Origin: Cygnus atratus
Taxonomy: Eukaryota > Chordata > Aves > Anseriformes > Anatidae
Assembly (NCBI RefSeq): GCF_013377495.2
Contig: NC_066366.1
Coordinates: forward strand, 9,769,501 to 9,833,500
DNA: 64,000 nucleotides
Direction of reading: 5' to 3'
The notes under the pieces are model-generated. The model saw nothing but the letters and a program-made list of their open reading frames with translations, made no database searches and was not told where the DNA came from. The translations under genes and the position numbers were made by a program. Position 1 is the first letter of the stretch; each line of letters begins with the position of its first letter. Below are positions 38,014 to 50,192 of this stretch, one piece after another.

Positions 38014-39372
38014 ATACCGGATTTTCTTTTAATCTTGGAAATCCATAATGCCTCTTCCTTATGAACCTTCCTGGCTGCATTGCTCTGCCTCATGAATAAA
38101 TACTCAAACCAGCGAAGGATCAATCAGTCTGTTAGTACCCTTTTTAGTATCTTAAAGTACCCTTCCAATTGACAGGTGTCCAAGGGTCCAATTGACCCTT
38201 CCAACGCTTAATTTCACTAGCATGCTTATCAAAGCACCTAGTCAATACTTGGACTGGTAAAAACTATTTTGAAAGTTTTCTGGTTAGTGCCTTCTTTGGG
38301 TTTGCTCCAGTGTTTTTACCATTCCATTTCCCTGATCAACAAGTAATTTCCTTACCATAGGAACCATCTCTTTCCGGTGGTGATGGGAATCAATACAAGT
38401 GCATTTCGTTTGGGAAAGGCACCATTTTGACTTGCTCTGATACGAGGCATCTCAAGCACAGCAGGTATTGCAGGTGGCTTCAGAAGTTTAGTGTCACTTC
38501 AGGGTGGGACAATAGCAAACTTATCCCTAAAGATGGTTAATGGCCAAGTCCATGTAATTTTACCGTCTGTGCATCACAGTTGCTGAGCAACCCCCCCACT
38601 AAGCAGCCCAAAATATATTTGAACCAATCAACTTCAACTGAAATGAGTGAAGTAGTAAACTGCTAGGACATTATTATTGATCACTAATTAAAATAGACTA
38701 CATGGAAAATAGCACTGGATAAGGCTATTAAATTGAGAAAGAGAAACTAAAGCCCAGACCTTCAAAGGCATTTAAATGCTCTGCTCTCATGTGAAGTTTC
38801 CCTCTTCTCATAAGGCACCATGCAGAAATAAAAAAACAACTTAATTATCTTTTGTGGTAAATGCATTGTTACCCTATTATTCACATGACACAGTAAGTGG
38901 AGGCAAATTCCCAAGGTTGTGAACCTGTACTGACATTAGCTCTGATTTCGACAACCTACTCTCATTCATGAAATTCGCCCATGCTTCTTTCTATGCATAA
39001 CCAGATCCCAGCTGTGTGTTTGTTGTTTTTTTTTTAAACTACAACTTATTCAAACGTATTGTTTGAGCACAAATTATTTCATTTCTCTTATCTGATGGAA
39101 AAACAAATAAAAAAAAAACACTGTAATATTTGCATCCTTTTCCACAAAAGGCTTATATTTTTTCCTACACGGTTCTCTACCCTTGGTTGGGATTGCACTG
39201 CTTTACTGAACAGATATCTTTGTTCCTACAGATCCGAGTGTAGTCATGTAGTCAGCAAGTGTAGATATTAATAACTACCCTGCTCCCCTATAATTTGCCT
39301 GGACAATAAGCAGTCATTGTGTATATGTAGGTGTAGATATACACACACAATAGATTAAGGTAAATAACAGCG

Positions 39373-39393
39373 CCCCCCCCCCCCCCCCCCCCC
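39373..39393. repeat. C21 homopolymer
   Basis: Uninterrupted run of 21 C in AT-rich surroundings; G-quadruplex-forming on the minus strand. Long C-runs are often misjudged in assemblies, so the length is uncertain. Confidence 0.9.
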
Positions 39394-42300
39394 AAACCAC
39401 AGAAAACAACATTATTGGTCCCCTCTAGTCCCCACATCACATAATGCAGTGCCTTATATAATCTTTAAACATCTTACAGTATGTGGTTTAATTTTTTTCT
39501 TCCTCTAAATGCATTACCAGGCACTGAAAGGAGAATTATTACCAATGAAAGCAGGTTTGAGTTCTGCTCTCTCTCTCAGCATCTTTCACCAATGAAAAAC
39601 TGCGTCATCATTTGACTCCTCTGTCATGGCTCTACCCCCAGCATGTCCCCTCGGCACTGTGGTATGGGATTTTTCAATGCCCGGGACAAAGCCTTGACTT
39701 GAGCTGATTTTGTGTTCAACTTGCCTTCCAGTCCCCGTACCGCCCTGCCCCTTTGCTTTACTCCTCACCCATTCCCAGCAGTTCAGCAGTGCTTCCCATG
39801 GGTGTTTTGACAATAGTTCTGTAATCCCCTTTCTACAGGTTACAGACACAGGAGAGCGTGCCTGTACTGGCCAGACACAGCCAAGAAGGTATTGTGAAGA
39901 AGACACTTAGAACCCCTCTGCAGCCTAAAGCACTGTATATCAATAGAACAAGCTCCTTTTGCTACGGAAGACCCCCAGATAATAACATTGCCATTTACAA
40001 GACAGCTTACAGCAATGCAGCTTGCATCCTTTCCTTGCATTGACTCAAGATGTTCATGCCGTGCCCCTGAGTGACATGCAAAGCAATGCTCACGCTCCTC
40101 TAGCCAAGAGCACCCATACCTCTCATTGCAGAATCCTGGGAACAGTGAGATGGGGCTGCTCTCCATGGTGATCTGCAGCACTGTGGGGTCCAAGAAGCAG
40201 AATCCTAGTGGGGAGCACAAAGGAGAGAGCAGCTTTTGCGGCTCTAGTTAGTCTTGACAGCAGAAATACTAAACCAGGATACTCAGAACTGGGAACATAA
40301 TCCAGATTTAGTCATTTCAATGAAAAGGATATTAACTGTCAGAGGTGCTAAGAAGCACAGCACCACCTCTCTCTAAGCTCTTTCGTAGTTTACTACCAAA
40401 GTGAGCTGACTGCCTCCACTGCTTGAATCTTCTCTGATCTGGTCCTCACAGAAAAATCTCATTGCATCTTGTCTGAGAAGCGCTTGCACAAGGATAACAA
40501 AGAACCTTTGCTGAGATATTTCATAATTCCCTAAGTTCTGTATTCCCATTAGCTGCTGTGCTTTAGCTCAGCTGGGGAAACCTTTTCAAACTTTTTGTAT
40601 TTTGTCATCTTGAACAACAAAATAAAAAGATCGGTGACCCACATGCTTCTTCCAAACAAGATACAGTGTGGGCTGCTGTAAAAGCTTCCACAATAATAAC
40701 TCCTTCACTCTGAAAGTAATTGTTTGTGAAAAAAGCACAGAAAGCCTGGACTTGCAAAGAAAGTGTGAAATGTGGGAGGAATCACACACAACCTATTGCA
40801 GCAAGTTGAACCTTTACAAATAGCCTGGAAATGTGAGATCTGTAAATAAATCTGCCTGGCCAGATAAGAGCAGACTATCAGCATCAACCCTATTCCACAA
40901 TATCTTCTGCACAGCAAAGGTCAACTCCTGTTTCCAGATTTCACTGCTTTTGTTACCTGAAATGGAAGAAACCAAAATGCACTAAGGCTTCTTGCTACCA
41001 TCTGTCAATTTAAGAAAGAGAACACTAGGATGCAACAAAAAGGCTGCATGAGCACGGTCCGGATGCTTTGGGAATTGGGCAAACCTGTTTATCCAATTGC
41101 TGCCAAAGATGGTTAACATATTCTGTGGGCCTTTGAGTAGTCTTATTGGTCACTTGTGTGAATGTAAAGAATATAAGTAGTGGCTTAGTGACACCCTTTG
41201 CTAATAGAAGAGCAAAGATGCAGAGTATTATTTTGACTTAGTGAATGCACTGAAAGGAATGCAAGCAGTAAATACAATGCACAAGGTGAATACAATAAAC
41301 TCCATTTTTATACGTGACATGAATGTATTTGATGAAACCATTCCAGTTGCATTAGAGATTTCCAGCAGTAAGTTAATTCCTCTTTTGGAGATGTTTAGAG
41401 ACAATACAAAGGAGAAAGGGAATATAATAGGGGAGAATTGTGCTTTTATGTTTTTCTCATTTCTAGACATCTTCATTTTTATTCCTCAAATCCAACAATC
41501 TGCAATAGCCTTTATTTACAGACAATGCCCATGTATTTCAGCTCTATTATTATATGTTGAGCTACTTAAGTATAACAATTTTCTTAGGAGTGGACAATGA
41601 GCCTCTATGTTAACATCTATTTAAATATTTACTGTGGATCAAAGCATCTGCAAGTAGGGATCTGAAGCCTAATATAGTTGACTGATGATTAATTTAAACT
41701 CATTGCATTGCAAATTAAGGTCTCATTTTACTTAAGAAGGATTCTCTGAAGTGAAGTAGATGGAGACCTCCTCAGAGAAGATTTTTACACTTCCTTAACT
41801 ATTTAATTAAAATAAGCAAATGGTTTCATTTACTATTTTTAGGAATTTATCTACTCCTTATTTTTACTTAGTGTAAATAAAACTGCCATATTGGTCCTCT
41901 GTGGTCTCAAGAACATCAGTTAATGAGGTTTCTTCTTCTGTATATTGTTAATAATACTGGGGGGGGTGTCATTGGTTTTTGTGGCATAAAGTACATTAAA
42001 TCAGTTTTACCCTGTAAAATCGCTACAAAAAGAAAGCAAGTAAAGGAAAAAATAAATCAAAGCTTCTCTGCTGCAATCAATTCTTACAATTCTTACACAG
42101 ATTTTTTTTTTAAATGTTCAATTATTTTTTTTTCAGGAACACTAACTCAAGAATTTTGCCTTTAAAAAGTGATTATTTTGCATTTCAACTGGTATAAAAT
42201 CTTTACGCTTATGTTCCATTTCTTGAATTAGGCAGAAACTTTGCATTTTGTTTCATACTAGTATTGGCCGGCATTTTTTCCATCTTACAAGAGGCATATA

Positions 42301-43317
42301 TTACAGAAGTAATCCGGTACAGACTGTTTTTCCTATGCATCATATTTTCTGGTGGGACAATATCCCTCCCTTTGGTCAGCTGGGACCATGACTGCATGCC
42401 AAGAGATGATGTTCTTCAGTGAGCCAGGCTTGTGAGAGGACTGAGCACCTGAAATGTGAGCTAAAAAAAAAGTCTGATGTTTCAGGAGCAAAGGAGGTAT
42501 TGTTACCTCTTCAAAGCAGAAAAGGAGAGGTAAAAAATAATAATAATAAAAAAATATAAAAAAGACTGTAAGCAAAATAAGGTTGCTGATGTAATGGAAT
42601 ATTAAATTTCATTCAGTCAAACAACATTTTCATGAAAAAAAAAGCAGGAATTTTGTTAGAAAACCAATCAAGGGAAAAATTCTGCACATACTAATTTTGC
42701 TCATTATTGTTATTTAACGATGCTTTTCATCATTATCTCAAGTGTTCAGCCTGCATTGCTCTTCCTGGTACCATTTTCCACCAAAAGAAAGATTGCCATT
42801 GCCCATTTCAACAATAACCTCACAAATAGCACCTCCTAACCCAAAGGCCACAGATTTAGTCATACAACCAAAACCACACTCCACACTTCGAAAGCCCTAT
42901 AGCGCAGTGCCAAGAAAAGCTTAATATCTGCACTACCTCAAAACATACTGAGGCTGTGCCTCCATGTAAGGATGTACCACTGAGAAAAACAAACAAACAA
43001 GCAAACCACCGAGACTGCCGGTTGTCATGATGACTAAATCCACATCTGTCCAAATCCTGCACCCCAAGACCACCCTGAGACCTTGCACAAACCACAGCAC
43101 AGTGATGGGGAGAGCTGAGAGATTCACTTCAAAAGCACATGCATGGTCCAAGTTAAACCACGCTTACAGGATCTGCTTAAACATCCTCCTACGGTCATCT
43201 ACCACAGGAAGCAAAGAGCTTTTAGACTAAAAATGCAAGGCTTTATTAAACAACATCTTAACTAGGAGAAATACCAAGAGAAGAGGGAAGGACAGAGGGG
43301 AAGTGGAAATGAAAAAT

Positions 43318-43344
43318 AAAACAAACAAACAAACAAACAAAAAA
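43318..43344. repeat. (AAAC)n microsatellite
   Basis: About six tetranucleotide units merging into an A-rich tail. Confidence 0.85.
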
Positions 43345-43803
43345 GAAAACCACAAGCACAATTCTGCCCCTGCCTGCTGGGTACGTGTTTCCAGCAAACT
43401 CACTGATGTGCTAAATTATACTGCTATCAGCCATGGGATCTCCCCAGAGCAGCTACTCAGATTCATACTTACATTGTCTTTTATTTCAGGATAAGCTTGA
43501 GAGATAGGGAATGCCTAAAAATTGCAGACTTCTGCTTATTACATTCTGGAAGGGAAGGAAGTCCGTCTTTTTCTTTGTCCATGTATGTGACTGCATCAGA
43601 AAAACATAAGATATAATGGAAAAAAGAGAATGAAGAGCCAAGAAATGTTTTTTTCCACAGCACAAGACCCAGACTTTTCTCAGGCTCTAACCAGCCCGGT
43701 GGCAGCCCATCTCCAGAAAATGCTATTGCTGCTTGTGGTCACCACACGGTCCCACCACACCACTTGGCTCCTTGAACAGAGACTTCTCCTCCAGCCTTTC
43801 ACA

Positions 43804-43886
43804 TTATATTTATATATGTATATACTATATATATATATATATATACACACACTATATATATATATTGTGTATATATATATATATTT
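43804..43886. repeat. (TA)n / (CA)n dinucleotide block
   Basis: Interrupted TA runs with short CACACA and TGTG segments. Tyrosine/isoleucine-rich open frames across this block are artefacts of the repeat. Confidence 0.9.
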
Positions 43887-44542
43887 TGCTATGCAAACCA
43901 GCCTGGCTCAATAAGACCCTTCGATGTTTTTTTTGTCTTGCATGGATTTAATGCCTGAGGAAATTTACTTGCACGGGATTTTTTCCATATGGGAGACAGC
44001 AGTTCTGAGTGAGATCTAACAGATCCCCAGCTATTCACAAAATCTGAGTAGTTATTTAAGTCAATACATGTGTAGCCACTGCAAGAGGAATCCAGCTCTC
44101 CTTGTACTGAAAACCTGGATTTTAAACTGCGCCCTGTGAGCAGCATCTGTAACCCTGTACCATGTTAAACACAGAGCTGGTGCCACTTTGGGTCAAATCA
44201 GTTTACTAGTAGGATGGAGATTAAAATGCTTAGTTGATGCAGAAATACCTGCTACTGCCAAACAACGCATCTTTTATTCATATTATGACTGTAGACCGCT
44301 ACTCTGCGCTGAGAGCAGGATGTGATGAATGTTAGATTACTCAAATTATGTCTGGACAAGTAATATGATGAACTGAGAGAGGAAAAAGAAACCACCAAAC
44401 CCCACGAAGATTAAGTGTTTAGACTGTAAAGCAAGGCTTTGTAAACAAACATTGAATGAGAGAAAAGAAGACTGAGTATGGATACTTCAACTTTAAACTG
44501 CTACTAGCATCGCAGCCACCATGCCCCCCCTGCCCCACTCCA

Positions 44543-44567
44543 CCCCCCCCCCCCCCCCCCCCCCCCC
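44543..44567. repeat. C25 homopolymer
   Basis: Run of 25 C preceded by another C7 run at about 44,524-44,530. Second such tract within 5.2 kb. Confidence 0.9.
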
Positions 44568-46816
44568 AGTTATAGTGTTATTTCAGAAAACACAGGGCAT
44601 CTATTCTAAGAAGTGAATTTTATTTATGATGTTTTGAAAGCTAAAAAGAGAAGTCTATTGATTTTAACTTTAGACAGAAACTCAGAAACAAATCAAGGTG
44701 AAATGACAAAGCTAATAAGAGGGCAAACCATCAGTGCAAAGTACAGCAGAACAATTTTCTCCAGTCCTTGAAGCAGCCCATTGCAACAAAGCCTCCTTTC
44801 TTTCTAACAATATTATCAGAACTACTGATGTTTCTGTTAGAGTCCTTATTCTCACTGTTCATCCATAAAGCCACAAGTCTGGGGGTTGAGTCCCACACTC
44901 AGGTGAAGCTCATCATTAAAAGACAATGCCATATTTTTTACAGTAATTCAATAGGTTTTGTCTGGGAATTGGTGAGGGAGAATAAATGTGAAGCCCTGAA
45001 TTGATGCTTTCCTTCAGAGATTCACTCTTCAGACCAGCTCTACAGGCGGAGGGTTTTCATGTATCATAATGAAAAATGGCAGATTGTTACCATTAGCATG
45101 TCTCTGAAAACAAAAGGCTCACACTCTGGTAAAGATGTGATGAATTAAGGGGCTGCCCACTCCACCCAGCAATAGCTTCCACACTGCTCAGCCAGCCAAG
45201 AGGACACAAACCCCTTTCACCGGCTGCGACAAGGTGGCTGGGAGGCATCAATCCTCCCCTGGGTAGCCTGAAGCATGCCTTGGGGATCCCAAAACGGGAC
45301 AGCTCTAAGTTAGGAAGTAAAAATCAAAAAAAAATCCTGCTCCCATCTCCTCTACAGCAAATGGGCCAAGGACCAGCACTCAGATGTCAGATCCTTCCAT
45401 GTTTCTGCCTCCGTCCCCAATTTTTCATCCACCTGTTTCAGGCAAAGTCAGGAATTTATCCCACCGGTTCCACTCCACCTTAATCGGCTTTTTTTGAAGC
45501 AATATATCATGGAAAGTGTTTTGCAATTCCCTCTAATCAAATATGCAATGTTCTTTTTCAGGAACTACAGTTAGAAATATTGTCCATTAACTTAATATAG
45601 GAAGAAACATTTCAAAGGCTGTTCTCAACCCTCTGAACTCTTCATTCATAATAAAAATCTATGCTGCTTTCAATAGAAGCTTGAAGAAGTAAATTGGAAA
45701 TAGATGAGTGAGTATGGAAGCCCTTATGGACAGGAGTGGGTATACAATAGAAAACCTTTTAAATCTGTTGAATTTCAGACCTGTCAGACTGACCCATTAC
45801 TTGAATGCTTGCCTGCAAATCAGCAAATTACTTTAACTGGCAGTCACATTAGTCTCTAATGTTCCCATGCGTGCACTGATGCTTCAAACATCACAGAGAT
45901 CTGCGAGCGAAGGTAGCTACATCTTATTTCCCTGCTCTGCTACCGCTCTTCTGCTCGGCACCGAGCAGGAAGGCTCCCTGCCTCTGTCCGGCTCTTGCCA
46001 TGGGTGCCCCAGGGAGGGACCCAGGGAACACGAGTGGTTTGCCCAGTGGTCAGAGGAGCACAAACAGTCACAGGTCTGAGGTGCACAAAAGGGTCTTTCA
46101 CATTTCAGAGCAGCCATCTGAGGTGGGTGGGGAGCCTGTTTTCTTTGGATGGATGAATGTAAGAGATGCAGAGAAAATTAAAGTTTACACTGAATTCACG
46201 TCTTACATGTCTGAGAGAGATTACATAAATATAAATGTCTCTCTAAAGATGCCAACCAATTTCAACACATTTTTCAGACTATTTATAAACAGTAGCTCCC
46301 AAATACTTGCTATCAATATACTAATGTCAAATTTGAGAAAGCAGTTATAAGTATTTCTTTATCATCTAGGTGGTCCCTTTCTCTCCAATTTATCCATCAG
46401 ACACTTTCATTTCAAAACCCCATAATTGAATTATTCTGTATAAAGTTTACAGGAGTTATTCAAGATTAAAAGTCTTCCCTGCCATGGCTTTGGAGTTTTA
46501 TCTTCTTTTTCCTTCTGTTTCTTTTCCCTGTGTAGTCCAGGGTTTTGTTTTGTTTTGTTTCATTTTAAGCAGTATAACTCCATTTGTTTACAACAAATGG
46601 TTTCTTGTAAAAGAACAGTGGAAAAGTTCAATGACAAAAGAACAAAAGAAAATATTGAATATTATTCATCTTCCTCACTGAACATCACTTGAATTTCTTC
46701 ACCATCTCTGAACTACAAAAATTTGCCAATTGCATAGCTGCCACTTTGTCTTTATAATGGGACTGGACATCAAAAAGCAGTTTGGCACTGCTGCCTTGTT
46801 CCAGACAGTAATCTTT

Positions 46817-46834
46817 TTTATTATTATTATTATT
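46817..46834. repeat. (TTA)n next to the CR1 3' end
   Basis: A short TTA/AAT array directly follows the CR1 terminal octamers on the element's 3' side. It could be part of the tail made during insertion, or pre-existing target sequence. Confidence 0.75.
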
Positions 46835-46922
46835 CATAGAATCATAGAATATCCCGAGTTGGAAGGGACCCATAAGGATCATCAAGTCCAACTCCTGGCA
46901 CCGCACAGGTCTGCCCAAAAGT

Positions 46923-49753
46923 TTAGACCATGTGACTAAGTGCACAGTCCGAACACTTCTTAAATTCAGATAGGCTTGGTGCAGTTACTACTTCACTGGG
47001 GAGCCTGTTCCAGTGTGCAACCATCCTCTCGGTGAAGAACCTCTTCCTGATGTCCAGCCTAAACTTCCCCTGCCTCAGCCTAACACCATTCCCACGGGTC
47101 CTGTCACTGGTGATAATGGAGAATAGGTCACCTGCCTCTCCACTCCCCCTCGTGAGGAAGCTGTAGACTGCGATGAGGTCCCCCCTCAGCCTCCTCTTCT
47201 CCAAGCTCAACAGGCCCAGTGACCTCAGCCGCTCCTCATATGTCTTCCCCTCTAGGCCTTTCACCATCTTCGTCGCCCTCCGCTGGACACTCTCCAACAG
47301 TTTCATGTCCTTTTTGTATTGTGGTGCCCAGAACTGCACACAGTACTCGAGGTGAGGCCGCACCAGCACAGAGTAGAGCGGGACAATCACTTCCCTTGAC
47401 CAACTAGCAATGCCGTGCTTGATGCATCCCAGGATACGGCTGGCCCTCCTGGCTGCCAGGGCACACTGCTGGCTCATGTTCAACTTGCTGTCAACCACAA
47501 CCCCCAGATCCCTCTCTGTGGGGCTGCTCTCCAGCGTCTCGTCACCCAGTCGGTACATATAGCCAGGGTTGTCCCATCCCAGGTGCAGGACCCGGCACTT
47601 GCTTTTGTTAAACCTCATGTGGTTGGCGATTGCTCAGCTCTCCAATCTGTCCAGATCTCTCTGCAAGGCCTTTCCACTCTCATCCGAGTCCACAACTCCT
47701 CCAAGTTTGGTGTCGTCGGCAAATTTGTTCAAAACACCTTCTAGTCCTACATCCAAATCATTTATAAAAACATTGAAGAGGACTGGCCCTAAAATGGAGC
47801 CTTGAGGGATCCCACTAGAGACCATCCGCCAGCCAGATGTGGCCCCATTTACCACAACCCTTTGAGTCCTGTCCGTCAGCCAATTGCTCACCCATCGCAT
47901 GATGTTTTTGTTTAGCTGTATGCTGGACATTTTGTCCAGTAGGATCCTATGGGAAACCATGTCAAAAGCTTTGCTGAAGTCCAAAAAGATCACATCAGCT
48001 GGTTTCCCTTGATCGACTAGATGGGTGATCTTATCATAAAAAGAAATCAAATTTGTTAGGCCGGACCTACTCCTCATGAACCCATGTTGGCTGGGACCAA
48101 TGACTGCATTGTGCCCCAGGTGCGCTTCAATAACTTCGAGGATCATCCTCTCCATAATTTTACCAGGCACTGATGTGAGACTGACAGGCCTGTAATTGCT
48201 AGGGTCTTCTTTCTTACCCTTCTTGAAAATTGGCACAACATTTGCCAGCTTCCAGTCCAATGGGACCTCTCCAGATTCCCAAGATCATTGAAAAATAATT
48301 GAGAGAGGCCCCGCGATGACGTCAGCCAGGTCTTTAAGCACCCTGGGGTGAATTCCTTCTGGACCCATGGACTCGTATGGATCCAGGTGGAGCAGCAAAT
48401 CCCGCACACGTTCAGGGTCGGTTGGGAGTTTGTCATTCCCCACCGTCATGGTCCTCCAGCTCAGAGTACCCTGGCTCCCGAAGCCCGTCATCAGTGTTGA
48501 AGACAGAGACGAAGAAGGCGTTAAACGTCTCTGCTTTGCCTGTGTCATTGTCTGTGAGGAGACCTTCCCCATCTAGTAGCGGACCTGTGTTTTCTTTGGT
48601 TCTCCTTTTTCTGTTCACATATCTAAAAAAACCTTTTTTGTTGTCTCCCACAGACATGGCCAGCTTCAACTCTAGTTGGGCTTTGGCCACACAAATTTTC
48701 TCCCTACAAACACAAACAGCATCCCTGTATTCCTTCCTCGTCGCCTGACCCTCCTTCCAGCAGCCGTACTCTTTCTTTTTTCGCCTTAGCTCCAGTAGAA
48801 GATCCCTGGTCAGCCAGGTCAGCCTTCTGCCCCGCTTGCCTGACTTCCGATATTTTGGAATCGACTGATCTTGTGCTTTTAGGAGGCAGTGCTTAAAGAC
48901 TGACCAGCACTGATGGACGCCAATGCCTTCAAAAGCAGTTTCCCAGGGGACCTTGCTGACTAGTTCCCTGAGCAGCGTGAAGTCTGCTTTCCCCACATCC
49001 AGGGCTGAAGTTTTGGTGACAGTTTTCCTTCTGTCACCATAAATTCTAAACTCAACCACTTCATGGTCACTATGACCGAGACGGCCGCCAGTTGCCAGGT
49101 CTCCCACAAGACCCTCTCTGTTCTCCAGCAACAGATCTAGGAGGGCACCTTTCCTAGTTGGTTCTCTTAGCACCTGCACCAAGAAGTTATCATCTGGGTG
49201 CTTTACGAACCTCCTGGACTTGCTCGTGTCAGCCATGTGGTGATCCCAGTTAACATCTGGCAAGTTGAAATCCCCCATTAGGACAAGGGGAGTCGATCTC
49301 GAGGCATCTCTTAGTTCTGCAAAGAATAATTCATCGGCGTTGTCGTCCTGGCCAGGTGGTCTGTAATAGACTCCCACAACGACATCCCCTTTATCTGTTC
49401 GTCCCTTAATCCTTACCCAGAGGCTCTCAACTTTGCCATCGCCAACTTGAAGTTCCACACAGTCCATCCCATGCTTCACATACATAGCCACCTCGCCTAC
49501 CCTGCCTGTCCCTCCTGAAGAGCCTGTAACCATCTATTGCAACACACCAGCCACAGAACTCATCCCACCAGGTTTCGCTTATGCTGATGATGTCGTAGCT
49601 GTGGGACTGGGCCAAGACTTCTAGCTCATCCATTTTATTCTTCATACTGCATGCATTTGTGTAGAAACACTTCAAATGCGCCTCCCTACACGCAGCACCT
49701 TGTGTAGCCGACCAAAGGGCCTCACTAGCACACAGTCCCTCTGATTCTAGCAC
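46923..49753 (-). pseudogene. CR1 ORF2: endonuclease plus reverse transcriptase, broken
   Basis: ORF2 encodes the endonuclease that nicks the target and the reverse transcriptase that copies the element RNA. The endonuclease half (about 48,950-49,700) keeps S-E-T-W-W, M-G-D-F-N and S-D-H motifs. The polymerase has the S-G-I-P-Q-G region and the F-A-D-D catalytic box (47,712-47,723), with the C-terminal domain down to the natural stop at 46,923. Breaks: a frameshift near 49,490-49,510; a one-base frameshift at a C4 run (48,438-48,441); an in-frame TGA at 48,285-48,287; and an in-frame TGA at about 47,631-47,633. Catalytic residues remain readable, so few lesions separate it from an open frame, yet it cannot make a full protein. 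The start is approximate; the frame begins at a non-ATG codon. Confidence 0.93.
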
Positions 49754-49809
49754 ACCATCCCTTAGCTCATCACTGGCATGCCTGGTTTTATCCCCTTCTC
49801 CCTTCGACT

Positions 49810-50170
49810 CTAGTTTAAAGCCCTATCTATCAGCCCTGCCAACTCCTGAGCAAAAATCCTCACCCCTTTCTGAGAGAGACGCATCCCATCTGGTGCCAGC
49901 AGGCCCAGTGTCGCGTAGACCTTCCCGTGGTTGAAAAACCTGAAATTCTGCCAGTTGCACCAGTCCCAAAGCCACGTGTTAATGTGATGAGTCTGTTTGT
50001 CAGCATCGATCCCCCCTATCAGAAGGACAGAGGCAACCACAACCTGTGCCCCTGATCCTTTAAGTAGTCACCCCAAAGCCCTAAAAGTCCCTTTTGATCG
50101 CTCTCGGGCTTCTTGTTGCTACCTCGTCATTACCAGCCTGAAAGACCAGTAGCGGGTAGTAGTCAGTATT
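49810..50170 (-). pseudogene. CR1 ORF1 C-terminal remnant (SGNH-esterase-like domain)
   Basis: ORF1 of CR1-group elements carries an esterase-like domain whose role in the element's life cycle is unsettled. Here only its last 120 or so codons remain. A YYPLLVFQ-type strand and following G-N-D-E block lie at about 50,110-50,155, and the terminal D-G-x-x-L-S block near 49,880 precedes the natural stop at 49,810. The Ser block lies beyond the truncation. The histidine usual in the D-x-x-H block is Arg (codon at 49,879-49,881). A one-base frameshift in a short A/T run (50,083-50,086) and a TGA (50,068-50,070, likely CGA to TGA) break it. Confidence 0.8.
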
Positions 50171-50192
50171 ATTGGTAGTAGTCAGTATTCTT
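50155..50192. repeat. 19-bp tandem duplication at the CR1 5' junction
   Basis: Copies at 50,155-50,173 and 50,174-50,192 match at 18 of 19 positions. The first belongs to ORF1 coding sequence; the second lies at the truncation point with unrelated flank beyond. Confidence 0.9.

Larger units (their letters stand above)
38014..46831. other. Gene-free stretch with homopolymers and microsatellites
   Basis: No exon or RNA gene is recognised. Frames such as 39,840-40,220 (minus, 126 codons) show no known domain. Two long C-runs and a (TA)n block are listed separately. A small imperfect palindrome lies at about 38,195-38,209, and a short perfect palindrome (CTGCTCGG/CCGAGCAG) near 45,950. Confidence 0.55.
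46832..50173 (-). mobile_element. Long CR1 LINE, about 3.3 kb, 5'-truncated within ORF1
   Basis: On the minus strand the element runs from ORF1 esterase sequence (about 50,170) through a complete-length but broken ORF2 to an 88-bp 3' UTR ending in ATTCTATG octamers (46,832-46,850). Full CR1 elements are about 4.5 kb, so the 5' UTR and most of ORF1 are missing. Inactivating changes visible are a frameshift and a stop in ORF1, and two frameshifts plus two stops in ORF2. ORF2 starts about 55 nt after the ORF1 stop, as expected for CR1. A 19-bp tandem duplication sits at the 5' truncation point. Confidence 0.95.

Noticed and set aside
39840..40220. 126-codon minus-strand open frame rich in Cys and Ser
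   Set aside because: No spaced cysteine pattern matching a known zinc finger or disulfide fold; likely chance.
43630..43951. Tyr/Ile-rich open frames across the TA repeat
   Set aside because: Product of the (TA)n microsatellite, which has no stop in some frames.
45950..45967. Short palindrome CTGCTCGG/CCGAGCAG
   Set aside because: Only 8-bp arms and no context; chance expected.
47415..47805. + strand open frames across the long CR1
   Set aside because: Antisense shadows of the reverse-transcriptase region; no family resemblance on the + strand.
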